Shown here piece after piece: positions 1 through 22,220 of a stretch of 64,000 nucleotides of DNA. The stretch's first letter is position 1. The number at the start of each line of letters is the position of its first letter. The notes beneath the pieces were generated by a model, which did no database searches, was not told the origin of the DNA, and saw only the letters and a program-made list of their open reading frames with translations. The position numbers were made by a program, and so were the translations under genes. This DNA comes from Myxocyprinus asiaticus (taxonomy: Eukaryota > Chordata > Actinopteri > Cypriniformes > Catostomidae), in contig NC_059356.1 of the NCBI RefSeq assembly GCF_019703515.2, positions 24,915,197 through 24,979,196 of the forward strand. The letters are read 5' to 3'.

Positions 1-308
1 CTGCACAGAGTCCTGACCTCAACCCGATAGAGCACCTTTGGGATGAATTAGAGCGAAGACTGCGAGCCAGGCCTTCTCGTCCAACATCAGTGTCTGACCT
101 CACAAATGCGCTTCTGGAAGAATGGTCAAAAATTCCCATAAACACACTCCTAAACCTTGTGGAAAGCCTTCCCAGGAGAGTTGAAGCTGTTATAGCTGCA
201 AAGGGTGGGCCGATGTCATATTAAACCCTATGGATTAAGAATGGGATGTCACTTAAGTTCATATGCGTCTAAAGGCAGATGAGCGAATACTTTTGGCAAT
301 ATAGTGTA
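1..308 (+). mobile_element. 3' end of a Tc1/mariner transposon
   Basis: The window opens inside a Tc1/mariner element. The transposase C-terminus is followed by about 80 bases of terminal sequence ending in a TTTTGGCAATATAGTGTA-type tip next to TA. The 5' half lies outside the window. Confidence 0.85.
3..224 (+). CDS. Tc1/mariner transposase, C-terminal fragment
   Basis: An open frame from base 3 to a TAA at 222-224 gives about 73 residues. It begins with the family signature [17 protein letters not shown], in which E is the third catalytic acid of the DDE triad, and ends in the usual LPRRVEAVIAAKGG tail before the stop. The first two catalytic aspartates would lie upstream of the window. 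The fragment has no lesion, but whether the whole copy is active cannot be judged. It cuts and pastes its own element and has no link to the host genes here. Confidence 0.85.
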   Translation, partial: AQSPDLNPIEHLWDELERRLRARPSRPTSVSDLTNALLEEWSKIPINTLLNLVESLPRRVEAVIAAKGGPMSY

Positions 309-373
309 TATGCTTTTGCCTTTAAATAATTAAGATTTCCATTTTACGAACATAAAAATGTGTGTATGTGTGC

Positions 374-427
374 CATCTCAGAATGCACAACATGTCGAAC
401 CTTGAGGTGAATGGGCTACAACAATGA
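374..427 (+). mobile_element. Short Tc1 transposase-derived fragment
   Basis: About 54 bases closely match 8876-8925 inside the fold-back Tc1 element of gps1 intron 11 (shared words ATCTCAGAATGCAC and AATGGGCTACAACA). It is a small orphan piece of the same transposase family with no ends visible. Confidence 0.6.
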
Positions 428-580
428 GTGTTTATGTTTTGTTTTTGACATTATTTTGATGTTATTGAACTAATGATTGAAAATTAAACCTAAATGCTGA
501 CAGATACATAATCTCAGTCCTCCTGTTCTATTGACAACATTTGCACATTTCAGTTCTTCCCAAAATAAATCAGCAATGCA

Positions 581-1249
581 TTAAAGGAATAGTTAACCCA
601 AAGAAATTTCTCTCATCATTTACTCACCCTCATGCCATCCCAAATGTGTATGACTTTCTTTCTTCTGCAGAACACAAATTAAGATTTTTAGAAGAGAATT
701 TCAGCTCAATAGGTCCTCACAATGCATGTTAAAGATGACAGAACTCAGAAGGACCAAAAAGCACATAAAGGCAGCATAAAAGTAATCCATAAGGCTCCAG
801 TGGTTAAATCCATGTCTTCGGGATATGACAGCTGTGGGTGTGAAACAGATCAATATTTTAGTTTACTTTTTTTATTGTAAATCTACACTTTCACATTCAG
901 CCATTTACTGGCTGGGGCTGGTCAAAGGTGGAGATTTATAAAAAAAAAATAAAAATAAAAAAAAGATTTGTATATATAAACATTGATCTGTTTCTCACCC
1001 AAACTTCTCTTCTTTAGAAGATTTGGATTTAACCACTAGTCTCATGGATTACTTTTATGCTGCCTTTATGTCCTTTTTGGACCTTATGTGTTCTGGTCAC
1101 CATTCACTTGCATTGTGAGGACCAACAGAGCTGAGATACTCTTCTAAAAATAAACAGAAGAAAGAAAGTTGTACACACCACATCTGGGAAAGTATGAAGG
1201 TGAGTGAATGATAAGAGAATTTTCATTTTCGGGTGAACTATCCCTTTAA
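581..1249. mobile_element. MITE with TTAAAGG ends
   Basis: The element starts TTAAAGGAATAGTTAACCC and ends GGGTGAACTATCCCTTTAA, imperfect inverted ends. The inner parts are also loosely palindromic (ATAAAGGCAGCATAAAAGTA near the left, reversed near 1060). Related copies lie at 2516-4430 and 37928-38362. No coding capacity. The short open frame at 541-732 is repeat sequence. Confidence 0.75.
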
Positions 1250-1539
1250 TAAAGAGAACACTTTGAAAGTACTAAAGAATGGGCGTGTCTCTCACATTGT
1301 ATTTTAAAAGGACACGATTCAACATAAAAAAGAGACATCACCATGACCTGAACCCAAGCAATAAGTGGGTATGCAGTCTCAAGATGTCTTTTACTCCTAA
1401 ATAAATAAAGTTTTAGAGGCTAAAAGAGTGCTAATGTATAAACACCAGTTGTGTATTTGTTTCTAGTCTATATTATTCTAAAGACATATAATCTGCTAGC
1501 CTTAAGCATGCAAAATAATACCCAAATGTGAATGAATGC
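1250..1539. other. Unassigned gps1 upstream sequence
   Basis: About 290 AT-rich bases between the MITE and the CpG-rich gps1 start region. I see no gene, repeat ends or RNA gene here. Confidence 0.4.
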
Positions 1540-1648
1540 AACGACTCGCGAAGTGAGTAATGACGTCTCTGCGCTGCAAGACGTCGATGACGCGCACTCT
1601 CATGCCCCGGATGTGTTTGTGTGCTCTGTTTCTGCAGAGGAGGAGGAG
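1540..1648 (+). promoter_or_regulatory. gps1: Probable gps1 core promoter and 5' UTR
   Basis: Base composition changes abruptly to CpG-rich just before the gps1 start codon. Two ACGTC boxes occur (TGACGTCT near 1561 and AAGACGTCGATGACG near 1578). No TATA box is evident, which fits a CpG-type housekeeping promoter. The CpG-rich zone continues into intron 1 to about 1925. The exact transcription start cannot be read from sequence. Confidence 0.45.
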
Positions 1649-13221
<11,573 letters not shown>

Positions 13222-13590
13222 AGACTCGACCAGATGCCTCTTCTAGGAAAGTACATGGGGCCACTGCCGCATCTAAGGCCCCTGTTTAGAAATCAGTTAT
13301 TTCCTTGCTGAAGAGAGAAAAATCACAATCTAAAGACTTTTATTTAAGTTGGGAAGAAGATATCTGTTGTCTGTGTTAAAGACAAGCACACCCTGTTGCT
13401 CAAAAATGAAAAGAACATTTAATAAAATGAAAAAGAAAAAAGATAAAAAGAGAAATGCGGCACTTAAGCTGTACGGCCTGTTGTTCTTTGTAAAGGATGC
13501 ACTTTCCTCTGTATCTTGTGACAAACCTTGATTACACATTGAGAAACCTAATCACAAAACATGCTTTTAAAATAAACATACATTCAAAAA
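13222..13590 (+). other. gps1: gps1 3' UTR with two AATAAA signals
   Basis: After the stop codon the non-coding tail has AATAAA at 13421-13426 and again at 13571-13576. Either could direct polyadenylation. The short open frames here are not conserved proteins. Confidence 0.6.
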
Positions 13591-15283
13591 GATGCTTCAA
13601 AATGGAAAGGTTCTTTCTCCATCCAGGTGCTGGTCTTGCATAGATTAAAATACAATTAGACAACACTCTCTGCCCCATTTCGATTCAATAGTATTTAGTT
13701 ACTTCTCTCTTGCAATGTATTACACTGTTTTAATGAGATTGCTACTCCAGTCAATCATGATCAAACAATGGGGACACTTGACTGCCTTTAAGGCTTTGAA
13801 CTTCTATACAGTGTTATTATAGATTTTGATTTTTAATTTAGTTTTTTTTTATTTATATTCAATTTGTCATTACAATATAGTTTGTTAGTTTTAGTTTTCA
13901 TTAACTATAATAACACTGCTTCTTTATATATACACAGAAAACTCAAAAAGTATAGTTTATTCAATATCTTTTTAGAAAGAAAAGGCAAAAGAAATGTTCA
14001 TTTCTGAACTTAAAAAATGTATTTGAGCAAAAATTCCATCCTGCTTGATCACCACTGTAAGTGCCAGTAAAACCCATTCACACAGATCTACACTTTCCAA
14101 CTACATTGAGGGCAGTAAAGGATTCATTAAAGATGACCCACAGTTTTTAGAATGAGGCACTGAACCAAAATCATTGCTTATCCTGATACTGAAAAGTAAC
14201 AGTATGATTGAAATAGCCTTCTTGTGACCCAAAATGTCATATTTAACAAAAGTATTGCAAGATAAACAAATATGCTGCTACAAAATGCAACAGAAACTAA
14301 CAATGCTGAACCAAAGTTTCTAATAGGATTATATTTTTAAAATAAAAGATAAATTCCTTGTAAACAAAATGCTGAAAGCAACACAAAACTATGGCAGTTG
14401 ATATATGGTAATGTCTTAGTAAGGCATCTGTATCAGAATATTTTAGTGTACTTGTTCTGTCCACAGATCTAATATGAGTGTAAGACTGCAAAATCATTGC
14501 ACTACATTATCATACATAATGTGGGGTCTTGACAGCCCAGGATAGTAGTCAGAACAAATCCAAACAGTAAAAATGTTTTTTTGTAAAACGTACAAATGCA
14601 TCAGTCAAAGGTGTTTGATTGTGACTTCAACCTACAACTGTCAAATCTCTCAATTCGGAAGACAATAAATATTGTAAGAAAGTAAAAATGCAAAGTCCAC
14701 CAGGGAACCTGCTATTATATCTCCATCAGTGTATTCCCACAGAAGGTCCCAAGATAAAAAGTCCAGCTCCTCTGAAACAATAAACATGGAACAATACAGG
14801 GCTGTTTGTTCAGAGTGGTTGCTTAATTTCAAACACAGCTTCTTCCTAGTGATTATCAGAACAGACACACTGCCTGTTACATTCGCAGGTAAAAGTATGT
14901 AATCTTAGAACATTAAGAATATGAATGTATTCACCCAACAGCAGTCTAGCGCAGCAGATCATTCAAGAGGCTAATTGAGAATTGCTGTAACAGCAGTGCC
15001 ATGGTATAATCACAAGTCCTTTTACCGCAACATGGAAGGGTTAGCAGATGTACCTTAAACTTAATGTCTGGTCTAATGTATGACAGAGGCTTTGTATGTT
15101 CAGTTAATTTGGTATCATGTACATTCACAATTCCATCTGTGCAGAAATGGTCCAATTCACATTTTTAAAAAAAGGGGAGCAACCAGGTTTGGCACCAAAT
15201 GCAATCGGGAGGTTCCAGTTTAGCGCAGCAGTGAGAATTATTTCAAACAAACTTTCTGAGTGGTAAATTAGTTAAGTCTTTAG
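13591..15283. other. Intergenic sequence, no recognised feature
   Basis: About 1.7 kb of unique-looking AT-rich sequence between gps1 and the left LTR of the retroelement. I see no exon, repeat ends or RNA gene. It could contain what was once the dus1l 3' UTR on the minus strand, since the retroelement sits between it and the last dus1l exon. Confidence 0.4.
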
Positions 15284-15287
15284 ATGC

Positions 15288-16944
15288 TGTTGGAGCAGAG
15301 TGATGTTTCTCTCTTAAGCCAGAAAGAGACACAGGACTCTGAGGATGAAGGGCTGCAAAAAGTGGCTTTTCTTAGAGCTCAAACAAGCACTCGTTGATAT
15401 ACAAATGAAGAGAGTAGAGCCCGACAGATATAGGATATTTGAGACCGATACTAATACCGATTTTAGAGGGGGAAAATTCACCGATTACCGATATGGTGGC
15501 CGATATAGTTAATTTTTGAGCTGGAATGAAAACAGACCTTTCCTGTGTGGATTGTTCACTGATTTTGCACCGATATGACTATGCAAAGGTACTCTAAAAT
15601 ATTTTTATCAAAGAATATTTGACATTATTATTATATATTGTCAACAAATTCTAGAAATGAACACTGAGAAAATAAAGAATAAAAAATTAAATAAATAGCC
15701 AAATAAACATCAGTACTGTTTAGTATGTCAAATGCAGACCATTAAAATAAAGAATAAATAAAAATAAAATACATAGCTAAACAAACATCAGTATTACTGT
15801 TTAATATCAGTCAAATGTTGACTATTTTAATACTGTCAGTCAATTATTGGCAGGTTGTAAAACAAGAAGCATTTACACCTGCTGAGTCCAGAGATAAACA
15901 GCAGCAGCGGTGTTACACTGTATTCTGCTATAAAGTTCAGGGGAAACTTTCAACGGTGGAAAACCAGACTTTTAAATATTACATTTTATAAATGCTATAA
16001 CTGGAATTGTTCGGTTGAAGGGGGCACCAAACTGTGAATCCTGAACAAAACAGTTTGGTGAATACATGTTTACACACTAGCTTCCACTCAGCTGACAACA
16101 ATGAAAGTAGCTACGTGGTTAGCTAGTTAGCTATAAGCTCGTTTTCATGGAGAGTAAAAGATGGACTTTATTTACTTTCCAGCATTGTGTCTCACCAACT
16201 AGGTAATAACATAGCGTGAAATCAACACTCAACAGACACAATCCACCACCTTACTGACTGCACTGACAAACTATAGCTGGCTAACAGCAAACAGACATGA
16301 GTGACATGGTTGTCAGGGACAGGGTTAACGTTATATTAGTTATATTGAAAAGGGAAAATGATGGTTATTGTTTATTAACTTTCCAGTATGTATTTCACAA
16401 ACTAGTTAGCAACTTACCGCTTAACTCCGCCCTGTCTGCAGAGCCACCGTCAGCTCAGAGTCAGCTCTGTAAACAATGGAGTCGGAGCACGATCTGCTGG
16501 ACAAACTACGTTATGACACCAATTATAAAGCATTGTTTTCTGCATTATATGTTCTGAAAAAGTTTTCATATCTGCGCATATCGGTAAAATATACGCCGAT
16601 ACCGATATATATCGGTGAAAGGCTAATATCGGCCGACCGATATATCAGTCGGGCACTAGAAGAGAGATCTGCAAAACAACAGCTGCACTTGTATACCCTC
16701 TAAATGGGTCACGGGGGTGTAACCACACAAGTCATGAGACGTCTGTTTGCACGTACACACACACACACACACACACTCAATAGTCGGCGATTTGTCACAC
16801 ATCAGCACTTCTTGCAGAAACACAAGTTTTCACACTTCACTTATCTCAGGCAAACACACACAGAGAATGTCATTAAAAGGTTAATGCATGGAATGACAGC
16901 AAAGTAATGAAACATTTATCAATATATTGATTATAGATCTCACA
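15288..16944 (-). repeat. 3' LTR, split by a hAT insertion
   Basis: On the plus strand it begins TGTTGGAGCAGAGTGATG and ends ATTATAGATCTCACA. Without the 1244-bp hAT and its 8-bp duplication the LTR is about 405 bases. Compared with the other LTR it carries an extra block of about 130 bases around the hAT insertion point, including TATACAAG read on minus. It contains a CA repeat. Confidence 0.9.
15415..16658. mobile_element. hAT-like non-autonomous element inside the LTR
   Basis: The ends TAGAGCCCGACAGATATA and the inverse TAGTGCCCGACTGATATA match, and a perfect 8-bp duplication GAAGAGAG flanks it (15407-15414 and 16659-16666). It contains CCGATA/TATCGG clusters near both ends. No transposase frame was recognised. 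Confidence 0.92.
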
Positions 16945-16955
16945 TTTCCCCCCTA
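16945..16955 (-). other. Polypurine tract of the LTR element
   Basis: On the minus strand TAGGGGGGAAA lies directly before the 3' LTR, the expected place and composition of a plus-strand primer. Confidence 0.8.
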
Positions 16956-17551
16956 AGATACCCAGGTACCTGGAGTATCTACAAATATGCTTCTGTGTTG
17001 AAGCATGGCCGGAGAGTTACTTCAAAACAACCTCTGGTAAATTTTGCAATTTTAGTCCATATCGTTGAGGCTCACTCAAAGACCATGGGTGGAAAAATAC
17101 AAGAGATCTATCTAACTCATGTGTTTCCCCTCCGCTTGGTGTTATCTTTCTTTTTGAAACAGTTGTGAGTTGATTCTGGGCAGTCAGCCAAGAGATCCAG
17201 TCTTTGCTCATTTGGCGCCAGCGGACGAGTCAGCCCTCCAGGGTCTGGCAGTCAGGCCTATGTCCAAACTGCCTGCACATCCAATTCCTTCCCCTTGGCG
17301 GACTCCCCGTAATTACTTAAATTTTGATGTTTTACCTGTGAACATAAGCACAAAAACATAGACAGTAATTTGTTTTACAGAGGGTTGACCAGTATATTCA
17401 CTCCTTACTGCAGTAATTTGTTTCTTTTAGCACCAGCGGTGAGTGGTAGAGCAATGTAACAGAGACATGGAGTGGTTGAACATCTTCACCGTGCAGGGTG
17501 GCCCCTCAACCTCTAAGTAGGTGAGTTCTTCCTGACAGCTCTTCCATGCCT
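16956..17551 (-). other. Env-position remnant, no intact frame
   Basis: About 600 bases between the integrase C-terminus and the 3' LTR, where an envelope gene would lie. Frames are short and broken, and no signal peptide, cleavage site or transmembrane segment can be recognised, so this is a deleted remnant. Confidence 0.5.
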
Positions 17552-17880
17552 CTAGTCTCTATCCCTACCTCGGACTGGCCGGCAATGAGAGCCGTGTACC
17601 CAATGTCTCTTTCCCTGAACCTTTACCACGGTAGGAGTGATTAGCAGAATAGTATACGGTCCTTCCCACTTTGGCCCCATCGCATCTCTTAAGTATTTAA
17701 CAAAAATTTGCTGTCCTGGGTAAAACCCATGAGCCGCACTCCCATCATTTGGTTTTTGTGCTGCCTTAACTTGCCCCTCAACTCCCTTCACTGCTTCTGT
17801 TGGTCGCATACAATAGTCGATTAAGGTGTCAGAGGTGAAGTGGACATCAGCTTCTCTCAGATCAATCTGTCCAGGCACAT
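17552..17880 (-). pseudogene. Retroelement integrase C-terminal domain
   Basis: The frame includes a basic, SH3-like segment with GQQIFVKYLRD and PKWEGPYTILLITPTVVKV, the usual retroviral integrase C-terminal DNA-binding fold. It is cut off from the catalytic core by the Tc1 element that begins at 17882. Frames on both sides belong to one ancestral gene. Confidence 0.85.
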
Positions 17881-17881
17881 A

Positions 17882-19443
17882 CAGGTGCATCTCAATAAAT
17901 TAGAATGTCGTGGAAAAGTTCATTTATTTCAGTAATTCAACTCAAATTGTGAAACTCGTGTATTAAATAAATTCAATGCACACAGACTGAAGTAGTTTAA
18001 GTCTTTTGTTCTTTTAATTGTGATGATTTTGGTTCACATTTAACAAAAACCCACCAATTCACTATCTCAAAAAATTAGAATATGGTGACATGCCAATCAG
18101 CTAATCAACTCAAAACACCTGCAAAGGTTTCCTGAGCCTTCAAAATGGTCTCTCAGTTTGGTTCACTAGGCTACACAATCATGGGGAAGACTGCTGATCT
18201 GAAAGTTGTCCAGAAGACAATCATTGACACTCTTCACAAGGAGGGTAAGCCACAAACATTCATTGCCAAATAAGCTGTATCCAAACATGTTAACAGAAAG
18301 TTGAGTGGAAGGAAAAAGTGGGGAAGAAAAAGATGCACAACCAACTGAGAGAACCGCAGCCTTATGATTGTCAAGCAAAATCGATTCAAGAATTTGGGTG
18401 AACTTCACAAGGAATGGACTGAGGCTGGGGTCAAGGCATCAAGAGCCACCACACACAGACGTGTCAAGGAATTTGGCTACAGTTGTCGTATTCCTCTTGT
18501 TAAGTCACTCCTGAACCACAGACAACGTCAGAGGCATCTTACCTGGGCTAAGGAGAAGAAGAACTGGACTGTTGCCCAGTGTTCCAAAGTCCTCTTTTCA
18601 GATGAGAGCAATATTTGTATTTCATTTGGAAACCAAGGTCCTAGAGTCTGGAGGAAGGGTGGAGAAGCTCATAGCCCAAGTTGCTTGAAGTCCAGTGCTA
18701 AGTTTCCACAGTCTGTGATGATTTGGGGTGCAATGTCATCTGCTGGTGTTGGTCCATTGTGTTTTTTGAAAACCAAAGTCACTGCACCCGTTTACCAAGA
18801 AATTTTGGAGCACTTCATGCTTCCTTCTGCTGACCAGCTTTTTAAAAATGCTGATTTCATTTTCCAGCAGGATTTGGCACCTGCCCACACTGCCAAAAGC
18901 ACCAAAAGTTGGTTAAATGACCATGGTGTTGGTGTGCTTGACTGGCCAGCAAACTCACCAGACCTGAACCCCATAGAGAATCTATGGGGTATTGTCAAGA
19001 GGAAAATGAGAAACAAGAGACAAAAAATGCAGATGAGCTGAAGGCCACTGTCAAAGAAACCTGGGCTTCCATACCACCTCAGCAGTGCCACAAACTGATC
19101 ACCTCCATGCCACGCCGAATTGAGGCAGTAATTAAAGCACAATGAGCCCCTACCAAGTATTGAGTACATATACAGTAAATGAACATACTTTCCAGAAGAC
19201 CAACAATTCACTAAAAATGTTTTTTTTATTGGTCTTATGATGTATTCTAATTTTTTGAGATAGTGAATTGGTGGGTTTTTGTTAAATGTGAGCCAAAATC
19301 ATCACAATTAAAAGAATCAAAGACTTAAACTACTTCAGTCTGTGTGCATTGAATTTATTTAATACACGAGTTTCACAATTTGAGTTGAATTACTGAAATA
19401 AATGAACTTTTCCACGACATTCTAATTTATTGAGATGTACCTG
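17882..19443 (+). mobile_element. Full-length Tc1 element inside the retroelement
   Basis: Long inverted repeats of about 210 bases start CAGGTGCATCTCAATAAA and end with its inverse, flanked by TA (17880-17881 and 19444-19445). Total length is 1562 bases with a single transposase gene on plus. The arms are nearly identical, so the insertion looks younger than its host element. Confidence 0.95.
18181..19143 (+). pseudogene. Tc1 transposase, two stops and one frameshift
   Basis: The frame starts at ATG 18181 (MGKTADLKVVQKTIIDTLHK). In-frame stops fall at 18271 (TAA) and 18346 (TGA), inside the N-terminal DNA-binding region. A long open stretch, 18364-19041, then holds the DD34E catalytic domain: VLFSDESN (first D), IFQQDLAPAHTAKS (second D) and [12 protein letters not shown] (E). 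A frame slip near 19025 loses the last 40 or so residues, which continue in another frame to a stop near 19143. All three catalytic acids survive, but no full protein can be made. Confidence 0.9.
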
Positions 19444-19445
19444 TA

Positions 19446-20005
19446 CATGGGCCTTTCTGTGACCACCTCACAGGGGCTAAGCCCTGTCGATTTGTTATGT
19501 GCCCCCCTCAAAGAGTATAGAACCATAGGGAGAGCTTCCGGCCATGGTATTCCGTCACTGTGCGATTTGTACAATCTATTTTTGATGATTCGATTTACTC
19601 TCTCTACCATACCACTCGACTGAGTTTGCTGAGTTTGACCAGGGCAATGAAAATCCCAGTCAAGCTTTGGCATTTGAGCTACTTCCTACACACTGTTCCT
19701 GTAAAATGCATACCCTGTTCCGATTGTATAAAAATGGTAATGCATACCATTTTTTTCTGTAAACCCCATCGTGGTATGTAGTCTTGTACCAATATTTTTG
19801 CAGTCCAAGCGGCGGTACTTCTACTTACTGGAAAGGCCTCAACCCACCAGGAGAATGTGTCTACAATCACTAACACTTCTCGCTTACCCTGGCATGGTGG
19901 CAGACTGATGTAATATACTTGTAAGTGTGTAAAAGGGCCTGGTGGTCCGGGTAGACTTATCATGATCACAGGTGTCGTGGCATCAAAGTGTTTTTGACAA
20001 ATCAT
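19446..20005 (-). pseudogene. Retroelement integrase catalytic core
   Basis: Two minus-strand frames (19679-20005 and 19422-19673) carry the core: LVIVDTFSWWVEAFPV (D of the DDE triad), and SSGMVERVNRIIKNRL with the catalytic E. The second D region is damaged where the frames meet near 19680. The right end was cut by the Tc1 insertion. In an intact element it would join viral DNA to the host chromosome. Confidence 0.88.
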
Positions 20006-20037
20006 ACATCTGTTTCAAATATCTGCTGCCCTAGCTT

Positions 20038-20400
20038 TTACACCAGGCGCCCATCAGGTTTGCCTGAATTGATATACCATCTGATTGCCCCTCTGTGACC
20101 TACATTGTGTATTTGTTGTAAGATGTAGGGCATTAATTCCTTTGGGCAGACTGGTTTATTGTCTTTCCTCCAAATTTTGTCATCGCTTAAACGACCCCCA
20201 TTTTCCATCCAGGACCACATTTCCTCTCCATTAACCTCCTCCTGCATTCTTTGAATATCTGCTGTTGTTTTGAAATGAAACTTCTGTGTCGGTTGTAGCA
20301 AAGCTTCAGTGGTTTGTGGGTTGATCATGGCAGCTATTCTTGCTGCTAAATCGGCTCGGGCATTCCCTTTTTCTGGTACACTCTCGCCTTTTGCATGAGC
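20038..20400 (-). pseudogene. RNase H end and integrase zinc-binding region
   Basis: Minus-strand sequence shows GNARADLAAR, typical of the last helix of retroviral RNase H, followed by a linker and the H2C2 zinc-binding region (IHNVGHRGAIR). The two cysteines (ICQ start) continue in the next frame. Upstream of about 20400 the reading switches abruptly to gag-like sequence, which marks the internal deletion. Confidence 0.8.
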
Positions 20401-20402
20401 TT

Positions 20403-21318
20403 TTAATTTTTAGAACTGCCACTTCTCGTGAGTGCAGCTAAGAGCTCATCAGTTTCTTCCCCATTTAATATGGGCATCCCTGCATCTGTTAGAAACCCTC
20501 TTTCTTTCCATCCTTTGCCAAAATACCCCCCCCCACCCTTTGCATTATTGCAAATTATTATACAATTATTATAATTATTTATTGCAGTAACCTTTGACCA
20601 ATCAACCTTCCTTTTTCTCAAACCACTAAAATACAGACTCAGAGCTGTCCATCCATCCCTCTTATTATCAGAGGTGGTGTGATCTGCTAAGAAATTGTCC
20701 ATAGCCGTTTTTAATTTACATTTCTGAGCCTTACTACCCCCCATTGACGTCATGGCTATGCTGTAAGCATCCCTGTATGAGTAATTATATGCGTCTCTAT
20801 AGTTGAGAATCTTCTCTAGGGCTTCCCTATAGGATCAATCTCTTTAGCTAGGGTGCAGACCGTTCCGGGCTCGAGAGCTGTGCACACGTAATGCACCGTC
20901 TGTTCTTCTCAACCTTTTGCTTGACTTTGAGGGGCCTGAACTGCGTGCTAGTCCCAGGACCACCTCACTCAATACGCTCATCACCCTCCGTATCTATGTC
21001 TGTATCGGGGTCTGTGCTGATATCATCGTCAGTATTATCGTTATACCCTATGCACATCATTTGTTTTAGCTTGGTCATGGGATATAAAGGCTTGCGTGGT
21101 TGGTTTAACTGAGTTTTCACTTTCCATTTTTCATTTCGGTCATTCGCTTCTTTCAGCTTCTGTTCGAGCTCAGTGATTATATTTCTTGCCTTTTTCATTT
21201 CAGCCGACAAAGCTGTCAATTTAGTCTGCATATTTTTATTAGCCCTATTGTCACTTTCCTTCTTTTGTTCCTCTGCATGCATTCGAACCTTACTCAGAAC
21301 GACCAAATCCCACTGCAA
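20403..21318 (-). pseudogene. Gag-like region of the retroelement
   Basis: Two minus-strand frames (20965-21318 and 20403-20753). The first is a charged coiled-coil-like stretch (ELEQKLKEANDRNEKWK) ending in an acidic run. The second is hydrophilic with no known motif except its position. No zinc knuckle is visible. The identification rests on position between the 5' LTR and the polymerase remnant. Confidence 0.6.
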
Positions 21319-21749
21319 TTGAGTTTTCTTACTAAAAACCCCTTTTGGCCTTTTCTTGTATGCTTGTTTAATTTCTGGAGCTGTTCACCTTTCGCCTACA
21401 TTTTTACAAGACGTTATATCAACTAACATCTTTTGCTTGATTTCTTTTAAACTCATGGCTTTTTTTACCTGCTCTACACATAATGTTTGTATCTCCTGTA
21501 AGGAGAGATCTGATCCCTTCATCCCCGGACCTGATGCCTTCGGCTTCTCTGTCCCCTTTTTGCTCGTTTTGATAGAGAGAGAAGAAACTAGGTAAAACTG
21601 TCAGCAACTTACACACTGCACGCGTCGTAGACATCGTAGACCATTCAGCAACTCCAGTTCCTCAGCACCCTGGGGTCTTTGTGGCTTCCAGAACCTTCGT
21701 AGTCTTTCAGTGTGAATTCTTCCCAGATTCTGTCAGTTTACCATCTTCT

Positions 21750-21767
21750 ACCCTGTCGACTACGCCA
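21750..21767 (-). promoter_or_regulatory. Primer binding site matching tRNA-Ser
   Basis: Four bases inside the 5' LTR the minus strand reads TGGCGTAGTCGACAGGGT. The 3' end of vertebrate tRNA-Ser (ending CGACTACGCCA) predicts TGGCGTAGTCGGCAGGAT, so 16 of 18 bases match. Confidence 0.75.
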
Positions 21768-21771
21768 AGAA

Positions 21772-22049
21772 TGTTGGAGCAGAGTGATGTTTCTCTCTTA
21801 AGCCAGAAAGAGACACAGGACACCGAGGATGAAGGGCTCCAAAGACGTCTGTTTGCACGCGCACACACACACACACACTCAAAGGTCAACGATTTGTCAC
21901 ACATCAGCACTTCTTGCAGAAACACAAGTTTCCACACTTCACTTATTTCAGGCAAACACACACAGAGAATGTCATGAAAAGGTCAATGCCTGGAATGATA
22001 GCAAAGTAAAATGAAAACATTTATCAATTTATTGATTATAGATCTCTCA
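21772..22049 (-). repeat. 5' LTR, internally deleted
   Basis: It shares both tips with the other LTR, but reads straight from GAAGGGCTCCAA to AGACGTCTGTTTGC, missing about 130 bases present in the 3' LTR. It contains the same CA repeat. Confidence 0.9.
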
Positions 22050-22220
22050 ATGCCATTGTCACCCAGATCCAGTATGTAATCCTCCTTTATGCCATTGGAT
22101 GTTGATCATGGACTGCAGTGGATAGAACAGTCCGACTACTGGGTTTCCCATTTGTCAGCCCACTGCTTGTATCGGAGTTGCATTGTCTCAAGGCCTTGGT
22201 TTTGAATCTCAAGCCATGAC

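Larger units (their letters stand above)
15284..22053 (-). mobile_element. Retrovirus-like LTR element with nested insertions
   Basis: Two LTRs with TG...CA ends (15288-16944 and 21772-22049) are flanked by the 4-bp duplication ATGC (15284-15287 and 22050-22053). The internal part reads on the minus strand as a gag-like region, the end of RNase H, then integrase. Protease, reverse transcriptase and most of RNase H are missing between gag and RNase H. A hAT sits in the 3' LTR and a Tc1 element splits the integrase frame. Only env-position remnants are visible. It is an inactive old copy next to the dus1l 3' end. The fish retrovirus class cannot be fixed without the polymerase. Confidence 0.92.

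Noticed and set aside
18792..19211. 139-residue minus-strand ORF
   Set aside because: It is the reverse-strand shadow of the Tc1 transposase.
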